Part shown: positions 1-11,236 of the stretch, in pieces
How positions within the stretch are numbered: position 1 is the first letter of the stretch
How the letters are laid out: each line of letters begins with the position of its first letter
Assembly: GCA_025403435.1 (NCBI GenBank)
Contig: CM046349.1
Coordinates: forward strand, 24,861,854 to 24,925,853
From: Artocarpus heterophyllus
Taxonomy: Eukaryota > Streptophyta > Magnoliopsida > Rosales > Moraceae
Length of the DNA stretch: 64,000 bases
Reading direction: 5' to 3'
Made by a program: the position numbers and the translations under genes
Notes under the pieces: generated by a model
What the model was told of the DNA's origin: nothing
Databases searched by the model: none
What the model saw: only the letters and a program-made list of their open reading frames with translations

Positions 1-768
1 GAATTTCTTGTTCTCTTAACTCTTAATGTTTGATTCAATTAAATTTTTAGTTTTTATTTCTTTTTCAATTATGTTCTAATTTTCTTAGTTAGGGCTATGA
101 TGTAGCCTAATCATGACGATGTGAATTTCATATTTAGTTATGCAACATAATTGATTTTATTCATGTGAGTTATTTGTTATTATGCTTAATGCTTTTGAAT
201 GATTAGCTACCATTTAAATGATCTGATGTGCATGTTCAAAACTGAGAAGGGAGAATTATGCAAATGCTTCATCTAACATATAACCATGAATTAAATATGG
301 ATAGAGATATACCATATTATTTGTGTGGCTTTATCTGGAAAGTTCATGAATCCTAATGCATTCCGATTTATTTAAATTCACATAGAGATATAGTGAGTTA
401 ATAAACTGAGTAGATTTGCTATACCTAGAGATAGGATAGTAAATAATTTAGTAATTTCCGTCATCACATGTGTATTGTTAATTGTGTTGCATAATTTTAT
501 GAAATTCATATATAGTGATTATGGTGAAATCAAATGCCTTAACGCCTTGTCTTATTGAAGTATCTCTTGAAATTAATTGCAACTTTTCTTCTTAATTTAG
601 TACTTTAGTTCAGTAGTTTATTCAATCTCAACTTTATATGATCAGCTAGATAAACCTTAGAATTAATCCAACTTTAGTACTTAGTTAGATTATTATACAA
701 CAGTCTCTGTAAGACGATACTCTTACTCACTATTGTATTACTTAATCGACAACGTACACTTGCGTTAG
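1..768 (+). repeat. 5' LTR of Athila element C, part before the nested insertion
   Basis: Bases 1-768 match 19171-19938 nearly base for base. Together with 9820-9835 beyond the insertion they give 784 bp, exactly the length of 19171-19954. I count about 18 substitutions, or 2.3%. The LTR is interrupted 16 bp before its inner end. No gene is present here. Confidence 0.95.
764..768. other. Target-site duplication of element D, left copy (GTTAG)
   Basis: GTTAG directly precedes the TGTCACG start of element D and is repeated at 9815-9819 directly after its ...GTTACA end. Removing 769-9814 and one GTTAG restores an Athila LTR that is collinear with 19934-19954. Confidence 0.95.
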
Positions 769-2919
769 TGTCACGCCCCGGAGTACGGGAGGTGACGTGG
801 CGGAATATTTAGATTAATTAAAAGAGAATTTGATTAAAAACCGAGAGTTTGAGAATCAAATTAAGTAAGAAATTAAGAAGATTTTTCCACCACATTTGAT
901 AAAGAATTTAAAATCATTAAACAAATAACAATAATTGAATAAAAACCGCGAATATGGGTTCCACAACCCACAACTTGTGCACACACATGGATCTGACAAT
1001 ATCATAAATACAATTACAGTCCAAGTACAAATAAAGTTAAGTCTTACATGCCTTGATTAATAAATACAGATTTGCAAATAAATTCTCCTATTGCTCCTGA
1101 GTTCGGTCCGAAGAATCTTCTCCAAACCTAAATGGGAAACCACCTAGAGGGGGGAAATTTAAAACAGATAAAACGTGAGCGAAAGGCTCAGTAGGACTAT
1201 GTTTTATAAAATAGTTTTATACAAAGAAACATAACATTATCAGGAGTTATACAGAAAAGGAACTTGAATAGATAAATAAATAAATTGAGTAGAACCGTTC
1301 TGACACAGAATAGTCTACTCGTCAAATCCAAACACCAATTTACTTTTACCTAGGCAAACCATGAAATCACCACCGTAGTGGCCCAGCTGGGTTTCGGGAC
1401 CTGCCCCCAAGGTCGATCACGACCCGATCTCTGATATGGCATCATGCCCATGTGTTTATTATCATTATCATTCAAAACCCAATTACCGAGTGTTGTCAAT
1501 TACATTCATTATGAAATTCATTTCATGTCACGGTATATGAAAATATAACCGATAAAACCATTTTCAAACAACCGTTGAAAACATTTTGGTAGAAATCATT
1601 TTCAAAGCCAAATCATTTCAAAACCAGGCTACCAAAGAAATAGGATAGAAGTCCTACCTCAGTACTCGTGCTGGTACCCCACACCGTAATCCCGATCCGC
1701 TATACGTTAGCTCCACGGAACCACGAACAATCCTAGATACAAACTAAGTCGATCAATATCTAGTTCGAGACATTCTATGTTACTAAACCATTTCATGATG
1801 TCCTAGTGTGCCATTTGTATCATTAAAATCATCCTATAAGGTTGGGATTTAAATCAGGGTTTAAAACAGTGAAAACGGGTAAAAATCACAAAATTTTCTA
1901 TGCCTCGGTCGGCCTGCCGGACGCCTTGCTTCGGCCTGCCGAACTGCACAGTTCGGCCTGCCGGAAGCAAAGTTTGGCCTGCCGAACATTTCCCCAGAGT
2001 CGGCCTGCCAGTCGGAAGAACACCGGCCTGCCGATCATCACTCCGGCCTGCCGAACATGAACTTCGGCCTGCCGAACTGGGAAGATCCAGAAATCCCAGC
2101 CACGGGTTTCTCGATCCCCAAAATCCAAATCTTGTTTCTAACCTGTTTTTCTCAAATCCCAGGCATGAAAAACAACTATAGTTGATAGAAAAACATTCTA
2201 AAACATGTTTGGAATCATTTAAACAACATTTGAACTCGAAATCCTCAAAAATCCGAAAATGAGAAAAAGAGGAGAAAAATGAAAATCTTGAATCCAATCC
2301 GTTTTTCTTCAATCTAGGTTTAGATTCTAGTTGTTCTAAGCTCATTTAACACAAATCCACGGTTTTCTAAGCTAAAACAAACTTAGATTTCAAAAACACA
2401 CAAAATCAAAAATTTTGTAAAAAGTTTAGAAATTTCGAATCTAACCTCGAATCGAAGCTTCAATCCGCGTTCTCGGTCGCCGAATCATGTCCCCGAGCTT
2501 CCTCCTTGCTGTTTCGAAGCTTGGATTTGAATGGGAATCAAAAATTTGTGAAGAAATTAGAGTGAGAGAGGGACTGCCGAGAGAGAGAAGAGAGAGAGAG
2601 AGAACTCGTGAATGAGGAGAGAGAGAGAGAAGAGGGAAATAAATAGAGAAAATCGGTGGGCGGTTTTACTGTGCGAAAACCATGTGACGCCCACAGTTTT
2701 GCAAAACAGAGTATTTTTAACATTTTACAAATTGTTGTGTTTTAAAACTCAAAACATCATTTTAAATCAATAAGAAATCTTTTGAACACATCAATTTAAC
2801 AAAACAACCAAAAACTAAAAATCCAACCAAATAATCTAATTAAAGTTAAAACTTTAATTATGGCACACTAATTCATCATTTACATTACATTAATGTTAAA
2901 TAAATTTCGGGACGTTACA
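769..2919 (-). repeat. 3' LTR of element D (left in window)
   Basis: 2,151 bp, starting TGTCACGCCCC and ending ...CGGGACGTTACA; it matches 7666-9814. It holds an array of GGCCTGCC palindromes at 1906-2078 and GA/CT-rich sequence near 2570-2640 where the LTR promoter and leader are expected on the minus strand. The ORFs up to 163 aa here exist in both LTR copies only because the LTR is duplicated; I do not call them genes. Confidence 0.95.
1906..2078. repeat. Palindrome array, TTCGGC-CT-GCCGAA type, in LTR of D (copy 1)
   Basis: Eight GGCCTGCC cores occur in about 173 bp. The fullest unit, TTCGGCCTGCCGAA, is a perfect inverted repeat with a 2-bp centre. Spacers vary in length and sequence. 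The array is much more GC-rich than its surroundings. The second LTR carries the same array at about 8805-8975 with a few substitutions. Confidence 0.9.
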
Positions 2920-2936
2920 ACTCTCCACCCCTAAAA
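2920..2936 (-). promoter_or_regulatory. Polypurine tract of element D
   Basis: On the minus strand this reads TTTTAGGGGTGGAGAGT and abuts the 3' LTR. It is the expected primer for plus-strand cDNA synthesis in a chromovirus. Confidence 0.85.
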
Positions 2937-2967
2937 GAAATTTCATCCTCGAAATTTACAACTCATC

Positions 2968-4509
2968 TCAAAAACAAAACAAATGCGGATACAATTCCCG
3001 CATACTCGACTCTAATTCCCAAGTGGCTTCATCAACCCCATGATGCTGCCACATGACCTTTACCAACGGTATCTCACGACGACGCAAGCTAATCACTTTC
3101 CGGTCGATGATCTGAATCGGCACTTCTTCGTACGTCGTATCCTCCTGAACCTGCACATCGCGAAACGATACTATCTTACCCTGCTCAGGTGGACACTTCC
3201 TAAGCATAGACACATGAAACACATCGTGCACATGAGAAAGTTCGGGCGGAAGATCAAGCCGATAAGCGACCACACCAACACGCTGAGTGATCTCGAACGG
3301 CCCAATATACCTCGGCGCGAGTTTCCCACTCACTCCGAACCGCATAGTTCCCTTACGAGGTGACACCCTCAAGAGAACAAAATCTCCAACTGCGAACTCT
3401 AAAGGTCTACGTCTCCTATCTGCGTAGCTCTTCTGCCGACTCTGAGCTGCTCTCAACCGATCCCGAATTACCACGACTTTCTCGTTGCTGTCACGAATCT
3501 CATCCGGCCCAAGAATAACTCTATCCTCCGGCTCGGCCCAACACACAGGTGACCGACACGGTCGCCCATACAATGCCTCAAATGGTGCCATACCGATACT
3601 CGCCTGATAACTGTTGTTGTACGCGAACTCCGCCAAATGCAAACATTGCTTCCAATTCCCGCCGAAGTCCAACGCACAAGCACGCAACATATCCTCGAGA
3701 ACCTGAATAACCCGCTCAGACTGCCCATCAGTCTGAGGATGAAACGCCGTACTGAAGTTCAAATCCGTACCCAAAGCCTCCTGAAAACTCCTCCAGTACT
3801 TAGCATTAAACCTGGTGTCTCGATCAGAGGTGATGGACAAAGGAACTCCATGCAACCTCACAATGTTCTGCATATACAGCTCCCCAAGAATCTTCCTAGA
3901 ACACGTCGACCTAAACGGAATGAAATGCGCCGATTTCGTCAACCTGTCGACTACAACCCAAACTGCATCATGCCGCTGCTCCGTCCTCGGCAAACCTGTG
4001 AGGAAATCCATCGTCACATGCTCCCATTTCCACCCTGGAATAGGAAGCGGCTGAAGCTGACCTGCAGGCTTCTGATGCTCAGCTTTCACCTGAAGACACG
4101 TCGAACACTTGGCCACGTACTCGCGAACATCTTTCTTCATGCCTCTCCACCAATAGTGCCTCTTCAAATCACGATACATCTTGGTGCTCCCCGGATGAAT
4201 AGCAAACTGAGACCTATGAGCTTCATCTAGAACGGCTTTCGTCACCTCGGTGATAACTGGAACTGCAAGACGCTCCCGGAAGTACAACGATCCATCTGCA
4301 TGCACGCTCCATTCCTCGAACTGCTCCCCGTTCTGAATCCGCGACCAAATCCCCTGCAAATGTCGATCCTGCCACTGACCTTGCTTCACCATCCGAACAA
4401 GAGCTGGAGTTGCTTCCACATGATACAACAAAACTCGATCACCATCTTCACGATACAGTAGCCGATACTCACTCACTGTCGCATCCCTGCTCCAGTCCTC
4501 AAAAATCAA
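2968..4509 (-). CDS. Element D integrase with C-terminal chromodomain (3' part of pol)
   Basis: 513-aa frame covering the end of pol. Visible parts: an integrase zinc-binding region (His98/His105, then Cys135 and Cys138), a core with Asp168, Asp229 in SDRDTRF and Glu265 in GQSERV (the D,D-35-E spacing), a GPF-type C-terminal segment, and a chromodomain over about residues 458-513 ending ...YPHLFCF. Chromodomains of this family are thought to steer insertion toward marked chromatin. The frame starts with a non-ATG codon and overlaps the end of the RNase H frame in another phase, so it is a piece of the polyprotein split by a small indel near 4509-4520. Catalytic residues look intact. Confidence 0.9.
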   Translation of the reverse strand: MIFEDWSRDATVSEYRLLYREDGDRVLLYHVEATPALVRMVKQGQWQDRHLQGIWSRIQNGEQFEEWSVHADGSLYFRERLAVPVITEVTKAVLDEAHRSQFAIHPGSTKMYRDLKRHYWWRGMKKDVREYVAKCSTCLQVKAEHQKPAGQLQPLPIPGWKWEHVTMDFLTGLPRTEQRHDAVWVVVDRLTKSAHFIPFRSTCSRKILGELYMQNIVRLHGVPLSITSDRDTRFNAKYWRSFQEALGTDLNFSTAFHPQTDGQSERVIQVLEDMLRACALDFGGNWKQCLHLAEFAYNNSYQASIGMAPFEALYGRPCRSPVCWAEPEDRVILGPDEIRDSNEKVVVIRDRLRAAQSRQKSYADRRRRPLEFAVGDFVLLRVSPRKGTMRFGVSGKLAPRYIGPFEITQRVGVVAYRLDLPPELSHVHDVFHVSMLRKCPPEQGKIVSFRDVQVQEDTTYEEVPIQIIDRKVISLRRREIPLVKVMWQHHGVDEATWELESSMRELYPHLFCF

Positions 4510-6611
4510 ACAAGCGAAATCATAATCCCTGAAGACTTCCTGCTAAGCGCGTCCGCTACCACATTAGCTTTCCCGGGATGATACTGCAACGCGAAATCAT
4601 AATCCTCCATGTACTCCACCCATCTGCGCTGCCTCAGATTGAGATCCCTCTGAGTGAACAAATGCCTCAAACTCTTATGATCGGAGAAGACCTGAAACGA
4701 TGCTCCATACAAGTAACATCTCCAAATCTTCAGCGCGTAGATCACCGCTGCAAGCTCTAAATCGTGAGTAGGATAATTCCGCTCGTGAGGTCGTAGCTGT
4801 CTCGATCCGTACGCAACCACACGTCCATGCTGCATCAACACGCATCCAAGTCCGCGCCCTGAAGCATCAGCATAAACCTCATACGGCTCGTCACTACTAG
4901 GAATAACTAATACTGGAGCTGAAGTCAACCGGTTCTTCAATTCCTGAAAAGCAGACTCACAGTCTTCATCCCACTCAAACCTGACGTTTTTCTTGGTCAA
5001 CCTCGTCAACGGAGCTGCAATCTTCGAAAAGTCCTTTACAAATTTCCTGTAATATCCAGCAAGACCTAAGAAGCTGCGAATCTCCGCTACATTCCTTGGT
5101 TGTTCCCACTCCAATATAGCTTCAATCTTGGACGGATCCACTGAAATACCATGCTCTGAAATGACATGACCCAGAAATTTGACCTCAGTCAACCAGAACT
5201 CACACTTTTCCCTCTTAGCATACAACTGGTGCTCCCGCAGAGTCTGAAGCACGATCCGAAGATGCTGCTCATGCTCCTCCCATGTCTTAGAATACACTAG
5301 AATATCATCGATGAACACGATCACAAACTGATCCAGATACGGCCTAAATACCCTGTTCATCATATCCATAAAAGCTGCTGGAGCATTCGTCAACCCGAAA
5401 GACATAACCAGAAACTCGAAGTGCCCATACCGAGTCTTAAAAGCTGTCTTGGGAATATCCTCTTCCTTGATTCTGAGCTGATGATAACCTGACCGCAAAT
5501 CAATCTTCGAGAAGTATCGCGAACCTCCCAACTGATCAAATAGCTCGTCAATCCTAGGCAAAGGATACTTGTTCTTCACCGTAACACGATTCAGCTGCCG
5601 ATAATCCACACATAACCTGAGAGTCCCATCGTGCTTCTTAGCGAACAAAACTGGTGCTCCCCACGGAGATGTGCTATTCCGAATATATCCTTTATCAGCA
5701 AGCTCCTGAAGTTGCTTCCTCAATTCCTTCATTTCTGCCGGCGCCATCCGATAAGGTGCCATAGAAATCGGTGATGTCCCTGGAAACAACTCGATACTAA
5801 ACTCAATATCCCGATGCGGTGGTAACCCTGATAACTCGTCGGGGAAGACATCCTCGAACTCACCAACCACCGGAATCGCTACACTACTACTCGAAACATA
5901 GGGCTCGCAATCTAGATTGGCAAGAAAAGCAAAACAATCTAGATTCCTTCGCCCTCCTAGACATGACTTCATGAGACGTTCACTCATTAGCCAATCACCA
6001 CCACCCTGGTAAGTGATTACTGTCCCCCTATCAGACACTAGGGTCACCTTTCTAAGTTGGCAGTCCACAACTGCACTATACCTGGACAACCAGTCCATCC
6101 CTAAAATCACATCATAGGAACTCATGGGGAGTACAATCAAATCACTTTTCAAAATCTCATCCCCAATCTTTATTTTACAAGATTTACACATACAATTCAC
6201 ACACACCCGCCCCAAGGGAGAAGTTATAACTAGGGGTTCATTAAACTCTTCTACTTCTAATCCCAAGGCATGTACAAAGGAACTCGAAATGAGAGAATGA
6301 GAGGCACCGGTATCAAATAAAATGCGAGCTAGAGATCTAGAAACCAAAACCATACCATCGACAACTGCGTTACCAATCTGAGAATCTGACCCTCCAGATG
6401 CCATTGCATGAACCTGCACTGGCGCTTTTCCTTTTCCTCTACCAATATTGCTGGGTCCTGCATTACTCGGCCGATGCTGCTGAGATGGAGATGACTGCAC
6501 ACTACCTGTACTCGGCGTTCGATACTGAGGAACACTGCGCTGAAAATACTGCGGCTGCTGCCCCTGTGCCGGATATGAGAATTGCTGAGGAGAGAACTGC
6601 GGATACTGCAA
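4506..6611 (-). CDS. Element D protease, reverse transcriptase and RNase H (5' part of pol)
   Basis: 701-aa open frame. Protease has its active Asp-Thr-Gly at Asp100 (LFDTGASHS). Reverse transcriptase runs from about residue 290 to 540 with catalytic Asp435-Asp436 in [10 protein letters not shown]. RNase H begins near 577 with Asp582 in YADASGRG. The first codon is not ATG (TTG) and comes directly after the TAG ending gag, in the same frame, so it is normally the continuation of a gag-pol polyprotein. The frame ends early just after the ADALSRKS block, and integrase resumes in another phase. A short deletion there is the simplest explanation. Confidence 0.92.
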   Translation of the reverse strand: MQYPQFSPQQFSYPAQGQQPQYFQRSVPQYRTPSTGSVQSSPSQQHRPSNAGPSNIGRGKGKAPVQVHAMASGGSDSQIGNAVVDGMVLVSRSLARILFDTGASHSLISSSFVHALGLEVEEFNEPLVITSPLGRVCVNCMCKSCKIKIGDEILKSDLIVLPMSSYDVILGMDWLSRYSAVVDCQLRKVTLVSDRGTVITYQGGGDWLMSERLMKSCLGGRRNLDCFAFLANLDCEPYVSSSSVAIPVVGEFEDVFPDELSGLPPHRDIEFSIELFPGTSPISMAPYRMAPAEMKELRKQLQELADKGYIRNSTSPWGAPVLFAKKHDGTLRLCVDYRQLNRVTVKNKYPLPRIDELFDQLGGSRYFSKIDLRSGYHQLRIKEEDIPKTAFKTRYGHFEFLVMSFGLTNAPAAFMDMMNRVFRPYLDQFVIVFIDDILVYSKTWEEHEQHLRIVLQTLREHQLYAKREKCEFWLTEVKFLGHVISEHGISVDPSKIEAILEWEQPRNVAEIRSFLGLAGYYRKFVKDFSKIAAPLTRLTKKNVRFEWDEDCESAFQELKNRLTSAPVLVIPSSDEPYEVYADASGRGLGCVLMQHGRVVAYGSRQLRPHERNYPTHDLELAAVIYALKIWRCYLYGASFQVFSDHKSLRHLFTQRDLNLRQRRWVEYMEDYDFALQYHPGKANVVADALSRKSSGIMISLV

Positions 6612-7559
6612 CTACGGGTACTGCGGAGGCGGAGGTAGGGTCTGAGGCTGAGGCTGACGACTGGCATCCTCCCCGGTCTGCGATCCAAGACGAGCACTCC
6701 TGATCGGGCAATTCCTCTTGATGTGTCCGGGCTGCTGACAGAAATGACAATGAAAGCTGTAGGGATTGCTGCGCCCGCTGCCAGACGAACTGCTGCTGCC
6801 ACTGGTCGCACCGCCTTGCTTGCCTTTCCCCGGAGCTGGACGACTACTGGTGCTCTTCCTGCCACTCCTCTGCGGTCCTCCTGAAGCCTTGGCTCGGTCC
6901 TCACAATACTGCACGTAATCATTCTCCACGGAGATCGCCGACGACACAAGCTCTCCGAAACCCCTAAGCCGTAGAGCAACCAACTGCCGTCGAATAGGAG
7001 CCTTGAGTCCTTCCTGGAACTTGATGCATTTCTCGCGCTCCGATGCCACAGCTGATGGAGCAAACCTAGCCAACTCGCTAAACTTTGCCTCATACTCCCG
7101 AACTGACATATCACCCTGCTGCAATCTATAAAACTCAGCTGCTTTCTGATCTCTATACCCCTGCGGAAAATACCGATCATAGAACAGCTCCTCGAACTTG
7201 TCCCAACCGATATCGCCACCGCGCTCCAGACGCTTAGTTTGTTTCCACCAGGTGTTAGCGCCACCCTCGAGCTTATACGCCGTGAATTCCACACGATACT
7301 CCTCAGGCACACCAAGGGTATCAAGATGCTTCAAGATCGAATCCAACCAATACTCTGCTAACTGCGGATCCCCATTGCCATCAAAAGTCGAAATAGAAGC
7401 CCGCCGAAATTCCTTAAAGAAGGCATGCCGACTACCAACACTGGAGTCTTCCGGTCTAGTCCTGGCTGCCATTTGCCGGAAAGCCGCAATCATAGACCTC
7501 ATCAGGCCCTCATCATTTCCGAACTCGGCGTCAGCTGTCGAACGACGTCTAGGTGCCAT
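6612..7559 (-). CDS. Element D gag (capsid/nucleocapsid)
   Basis: 315-aa gag from the ATG at 7559-7557 (MAPRRRS...); the frame is open further upstream, but this start fits a typical gag N-terminus. A retrotransposon gag domain covers the middle, with the conserved block around FDGNGDPQLAEYWL and YFPQG. A CX2CX4HX4C zinc knuckle (CHFCQQPGHIKRNC) lies at residues 271-284 for RNA binding. The frame ends at TAG (6614-6612), and the next codon continues into pol in the same phase. In single-polyprotein chromoviruses this position should be sense, so the stop is probably a mutation, perhaps C to T in a CAG codon; programmed readthrough is the alternative. Confidence 0.92.
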   Translation of the reverse strand: MAPRRRSTADAEFGNDEGLMRSMIAAFRQMAARTRPEDSSVGSRHAFFKEFRRASISTFDGNGDPQLAEYWLDSILKHLDTLGVPEEYRVEFTAYKLEGGANTWWKQTKRLERGGDIGWDKFEELFYDRYFPQGYRDQKAAEFYRLQQGDMSVREYEAKFSELARFAPSAVASEREKCIKFQEGLKAPIRRQLVALRLRGFGELVSSAISVENDYVQYCEDRAKASGGPQRSGRKSTSSRPAPGKGKQGGATSGSSSSSGSGRSNPYSFHCHFCQQPGHIKRNCPIRSARLGSQTGEDASRQPQPQTLPPPPQYP

Positions 7560-7650
7560 TCTCTCACTTCTGAAAACAAAATTTTGGACTGTCAGAGGTA
7601 TTTCATTGTCAAACCTATGTGTGTACAATTCCCAAGGTTCATAACCTTGA

Positions 7651-7662
7651 GCTCTGATACCA
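7651..7662 (-). promoter_or_regulatory. Primer-binding site of element D (initiator Met tRNA)
   Basis: The minus strand reads TGGTATCAGAGC, complementary to the 3' end of plant initiator-Met tRNA. It lies 3 bp inside the 5' LTR end at 7666. Confidence 0.92.
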
Positions 7663-7665
7663 TTC

Positions 7666-9814
7666 TGTCACGCCCCGGAGTACGGGAGGTGACGTGGCGG
7701 AATATTTAGATTAATTAAAAGAGAATTTGATTAAAAACCGAGAGTTTGAGAATCAAATTAAGCAAGAAGTTAAGAAGATTTTTCCACCACATTTGATAAA
7801 GAATTTAAAATCATTAAACAAATAACAATAATTGAATAAAAACCGCGAATATGGGTTCCACAACCCACAACTTGTGCACACACATAGATCTGACAATATC
7901 ATAAATACAATTACAGTCCAAGTACAAATAAAGTTAAGTCTTACATGCCTTGATTAATAAATACAGATTTGTAAATAAATTCTCCTATTGCTCCTGAGTT
8001 CGGTCCGAAGAATCTTCTCCAAACCTAAATAGGAAACCACCTAGAGGGGGGAAATTTAAAACAGATAAAACGTGAGCGAAAGGCTCAGTAGGACTATGTT
8101 TTATAAAATAGTTTTATACAAAGAAACATAACATTATCAGGAGTTATACAGAAAGGGAACTTGAATAAATAAATAAATAAATTGAGTAGAACTGTTCTGA
8201 CACAGAACAGTCTACTCGTCAAATCAAAACACCAATTTACTTTTACCTAGGCAAACCATGAAATCACCACCGTAGTGGCCCAGCTGGGTTTCGGGACCTG
8301 CCCCCAAGGTCGATCACGACCCGATCTCTGATATGGCATCATGCCCATGTGTTTATTATCATTATCATTCAAAACCCAATTACCGAGTGTTGTCAATTAC
8401 ATTCATTATGAAATTCATTTCATGTTACGGTATATGAAAATATAACCGATAAAACCATTTTCAAACAACCGTTGAAAACATTTTGGTAGAAATCATTTTC
8501 AAAGCCAAATCATTTCAAAACCAGGCTACCAAAGAAATAGGATAGAAGTCCTACCTCAGTACTCGTGCCGGTACCCCACACCGTAATCCCGATCCGCTAT
8601 ACGTTAGCTCCACGGAACCACGAACAATCCTAGATACAAACTAAGTCGATCAATATCTAGTTCGAGACATTCTATGTTACTAAATCATTTCATGATGTCC
8701 TAGTGTGCCATTTGTATCATTAAAATCATCCTATAAGGTTGGGATTTAAATCAGGGTTCAAAACAGTGAAAACGGGTAAAAATCACAAAATTTTCTATGC
8801 CTCGGTCGGCCTGCCGGACGCCCTGCTTCGGCCTGCCGAACTGCACAGTTCGGCCTGCCGGAAGCAAAGTTCGGCCTGCCGAACATTTCCCCAGATTCGG
8901 CCTGCCGGTCGGAAGAACACCGGCCTGCCGATCATCACTCCGGCCTGCCGAACATGAACTTCGGCCTGCCGAACTGGGAAGATCCAGAAATCCCAGCCAC
9001 GGGTTTCTCGATCCCCAAAATCCAAATCTTGTTTCTAACCTGTTTTTCTCAAATCCCAGGCATGAAAAACAACTATAGTTGATAGAAAAACATTCTAAAA
9101 CATGTTTGGAATCATTTAAACAACATTTGAACTCGAAATCCTCAAAAATCTGAAAATGAGAAAAAGAGGAGAAAAATGAAAATCTTGAATCCAATCCGTT
9201 TTTCTTCAATCTAGGTTTAGATTCTAGTTGTTCTAAGCTCATTTAACACAAATCCACGGTTTTCTAAGCTAAAACAAACTTAGATTTCAAAAACACACAA
9301 AATCAAAAATTTTGTAAAAAGTTTAGAAATTTCGAATCTAACCTCGAATCGAAGCTTCAATCCGCGTTCTCGGTCGCCGAATCACGTCCCCGAGCTTCCT
9401 CCTTGCTGTTTCGAAGCTTGGATTCGAATGGGAATCAAAAATTTGTGAAGAAATTAGAGTGAGAGAGGGACTGCCGAGAGAGAGAAGAGAGAGAGAGAGA
9501 ACTCGTATGAGGAGAGAGAGAGAGAAGAGGGAAATAAATAGAGAAAATCGGTGGGCGGTTTTACTGTGCGAAAACCATGTGCCGCCCACGGTTTTGCAAA
9601 ACAGAGTATTTTTAACATTTTACAAATTGTTGTGTTTTAAAACTCAAAACATCATTTTAAATCAATAAGAAATCTTTTGAACACATCAATTTAACAAAAC
9701 AACCAAAAACTAAAAATCCAACCAAATAATCTAATTAAAGTTAAAACTTTAATTATGGCACACTAATTCATCATTTACATTACATTAATATTAAATAAAT
9801 TTCGGGACGTTACA
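7666..9814 (-). repeat. 5' LTR of element D (right in window)
   Basis: 2,149-bp partner of 769-2919, with about 24 substitutions and one 2-bp indel (near 9507). It has the same TG...CA ends and the same palindrome array at about 8805-8975. This copy would hold the promoter for the element on the minus strand. No gene is present. Confidence 0.95.
8805..8975. repeat. Palindrome array, TTCGGC-CT-GCCGAA type, in LTR of D (copy 2)
   Basis: Eight GGCCTGCC cores in the same order as at 1906-2078. Two units differ from copy 1 by single bases that bring them closer to the palindrome (for example TTCGGCCTGCCGAAC where copy 1 has TTTGGCC). Confidence 0.9.
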
Positions 9815-9819
9815 GTTAG
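9815..9819. other. Target-site duplication of element D, right copy (GTTAG)
   Basis: Identical to 764-768 and directly after the terminal CA of element D. Confidence 0.95.
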
Positions 9820-9835
9820 TGAATTTTACCGAACA
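9820..9835 (+). repeat. 5' LTR of Athila element C, last 16 bp
   Basis: TGAATTTTACCGAACA continues the LTR after the nested element and corresponds to 19939-19954, with two mismatches. The internal region starts at 9836. Confidence 0.9.
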
Positions 9836-9841
9836 AGTTTT

Positions 9842-9859
9842 TGGCACCGTTGCTGGGGA
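9842..9859 (+). promoter_or_regulatory. Primer-binding site of element C (Asp tRNA type)
   Basis: TGGCACCGTTGCTGGGGA, 6 bp inside the LTR, resembles the Asp-tRNA complement used by Athila elements, with two apparent differences. The tRNA assignment is from family knowledge. Confidence 0.8.
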
Positions 9860-9953
9860 CTACTTGTTTAATACTAATTAATATTAATACCAGATAATTC
9901 TTGATTTAATCTAGTTTCTTTTATTTTGTTCATTTTTAGGAGTACGTTGGTGT

Positions 9954-11230
9954 ATGAGAAGAACTAAACAAGGGGAACTTGTTAAGTTTGATCCAGAAAT
10001 CGAGCGTACTTTCAAAAGACTGTTAAGAGAAGAGAGAAATTGCACTAAGAAAATGGCGGATGCAGGTGAAGCTGAAAACCCTGGCTGACTTTTGAGAGAT
10101 TATGCAGCACCAACTGTTCAAGGTGCCACTTCAAGCATCAGGAGGCCGGCTATTCAAGTTAACAACTTTGAGATTAAGCCATCTCTCATCCACATGATTC
10201 AACAATCGGTGCAATTTAGTGGGCTACCTTGTGATGATCCAAACGCCACATTGATGCATTTCTCGAAATCTGTGACACTATTAAATTTAATGGAGTGTCA
10301 GATGATGCAATTAGACTGAGATTGTTCCCATTCTCGCTGAGGGATAAAGCCAAGAATTGGCTCACATCTCTTCCTGCAGGATCAATCACCACCTGGGATA
10401 CTATGGCCCAAAAATTCCTTGGTAAGTTTTTCCCTCCAACAAAATCTGCAAAAATGCGTAACGATATTATTAATTTCTTGCAGATGGACAATGAGTCGCT
10501 ATACGAGGCATGGGAAAGATTCAAGGAGTTGCTAAGGCGGTGCCCACATCATGGATTACCAGTCTGGATGCAAGTACAAACTTTTTACAATGGGTCTAGT
10601 GCAAATCTCTGGGCTACCATTGATGCAGCTGCAGGGGGGACATTAAATAATAAAACACCTGAGGAGGCTTTTGATCTAATAGAAGAAATGGCATCAAACA
10701 ACTATCAGTGGCCTACTGAAAGGCTACAAACAAGGAGAACTGCAGGAGTTCATGAAATGGATGCATTATCTACACTCACAGCTCAGTTTGAAGCGCTTAA
10801 CAGAAAGATAGACCATATGAGTGCTTCAGCTATGAAAATTCAGAATGCCATATGTGAATTTTGTGGTGGAGGACATGCCAGCAATGAATGCCAGGTAGGT
10901 AACAATTTTGCTCAACCTTCTGAAAATGCTAATTTTGTTGGAAATTTTAACAGGTCACAAAATAATCCTTATTCCAACACTTACAACTCGAGGTGGCAGA
11001 ATCATCCTAATTTTTCATGGGGCAATCAAAATGCGATGAGACCACCACCAGGATTCAAGCAACAGGAGGAGAAAAAGCCGAATCTAGAAGATATTGTTGC
11101 TAAGCTGGCGACCTCCACTCAAGATTTCATGAAGAGTACAGATGCAAGACTCTAGAATCAAGAAGCATCTATCAGAAATTTGGAAATGGAAATAGGACAG
11201 ATGGCTAATATGATCTTCGGTAGACCATAG
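9954..11230 (+). pseudogene. Element C gag, Athila type, broken
   Basis: An ATG at 9954 opens a frame that hits TGA about 43 codons later (near 10086), then continues as LLRDYAAPTVQG... . A one-base frameshift near 10250 moves the frame, and the gag core resumes as SDDAIRLRLFPFSLRDKAK (from about 10296) with retrotransposon gag features through TWDTMAQKFLGKFFPP. A cysteine motif (CEFCGGGHASNEC) near 10855-10893 is the zinc-knuckle region. Two more in-frame TAG codons (11153-11155 and 11228-11230) separate it from the pol frame, which is in the same phase. Both lie where a Gln codon would fit, suggesting C to T change. The protein would form the retrotransposon particle if intact. Confidence 0.88.
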
Positions 11231-11236
11231 GGTTCT

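Larger units (their letters stand above)
769..9814 (-). mobile_element. Element D: Tekay-like Ty3/gypsy chromovirus, complete but mutated
   Basis: Complete 9,046-bp element on the minus strand with 2.15-kb LTRs at 769-2919 and 7666-9814, TG...CA ends and a perfect GTTAG duplication. Reading on the minus strand: initiator-Met primer site, gag with a zinc knuckle, protease, reverse transcriptase, RNase H, integrase with a C-terminal chromodomain, polypurine tract. The chromodomain and long LTRs point to the Tekay/Del group. About 24 substitutions separate the LTRs (about 1.1%). A TAG stop separates gag from pol in the same frame, and the frame changes between RNase H and integrase, so this copy looks inactive in cis. 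Confidence 0.95.

Noticed and set aside
1854..2345. 163-aa minus-strand ORF, present again at 8751-9242 with few changes
   Set aside because: It lies wholly inside the LTRs of element D. Both copies exist because the LTR is duplicated, and its repeated Ala/Gly/Arg part is the translation of the palindrome array.
10216..10524. 102-aa minus ORF over Athila gag
   Set aside because: Shadow frame of the gag core on the other strand.
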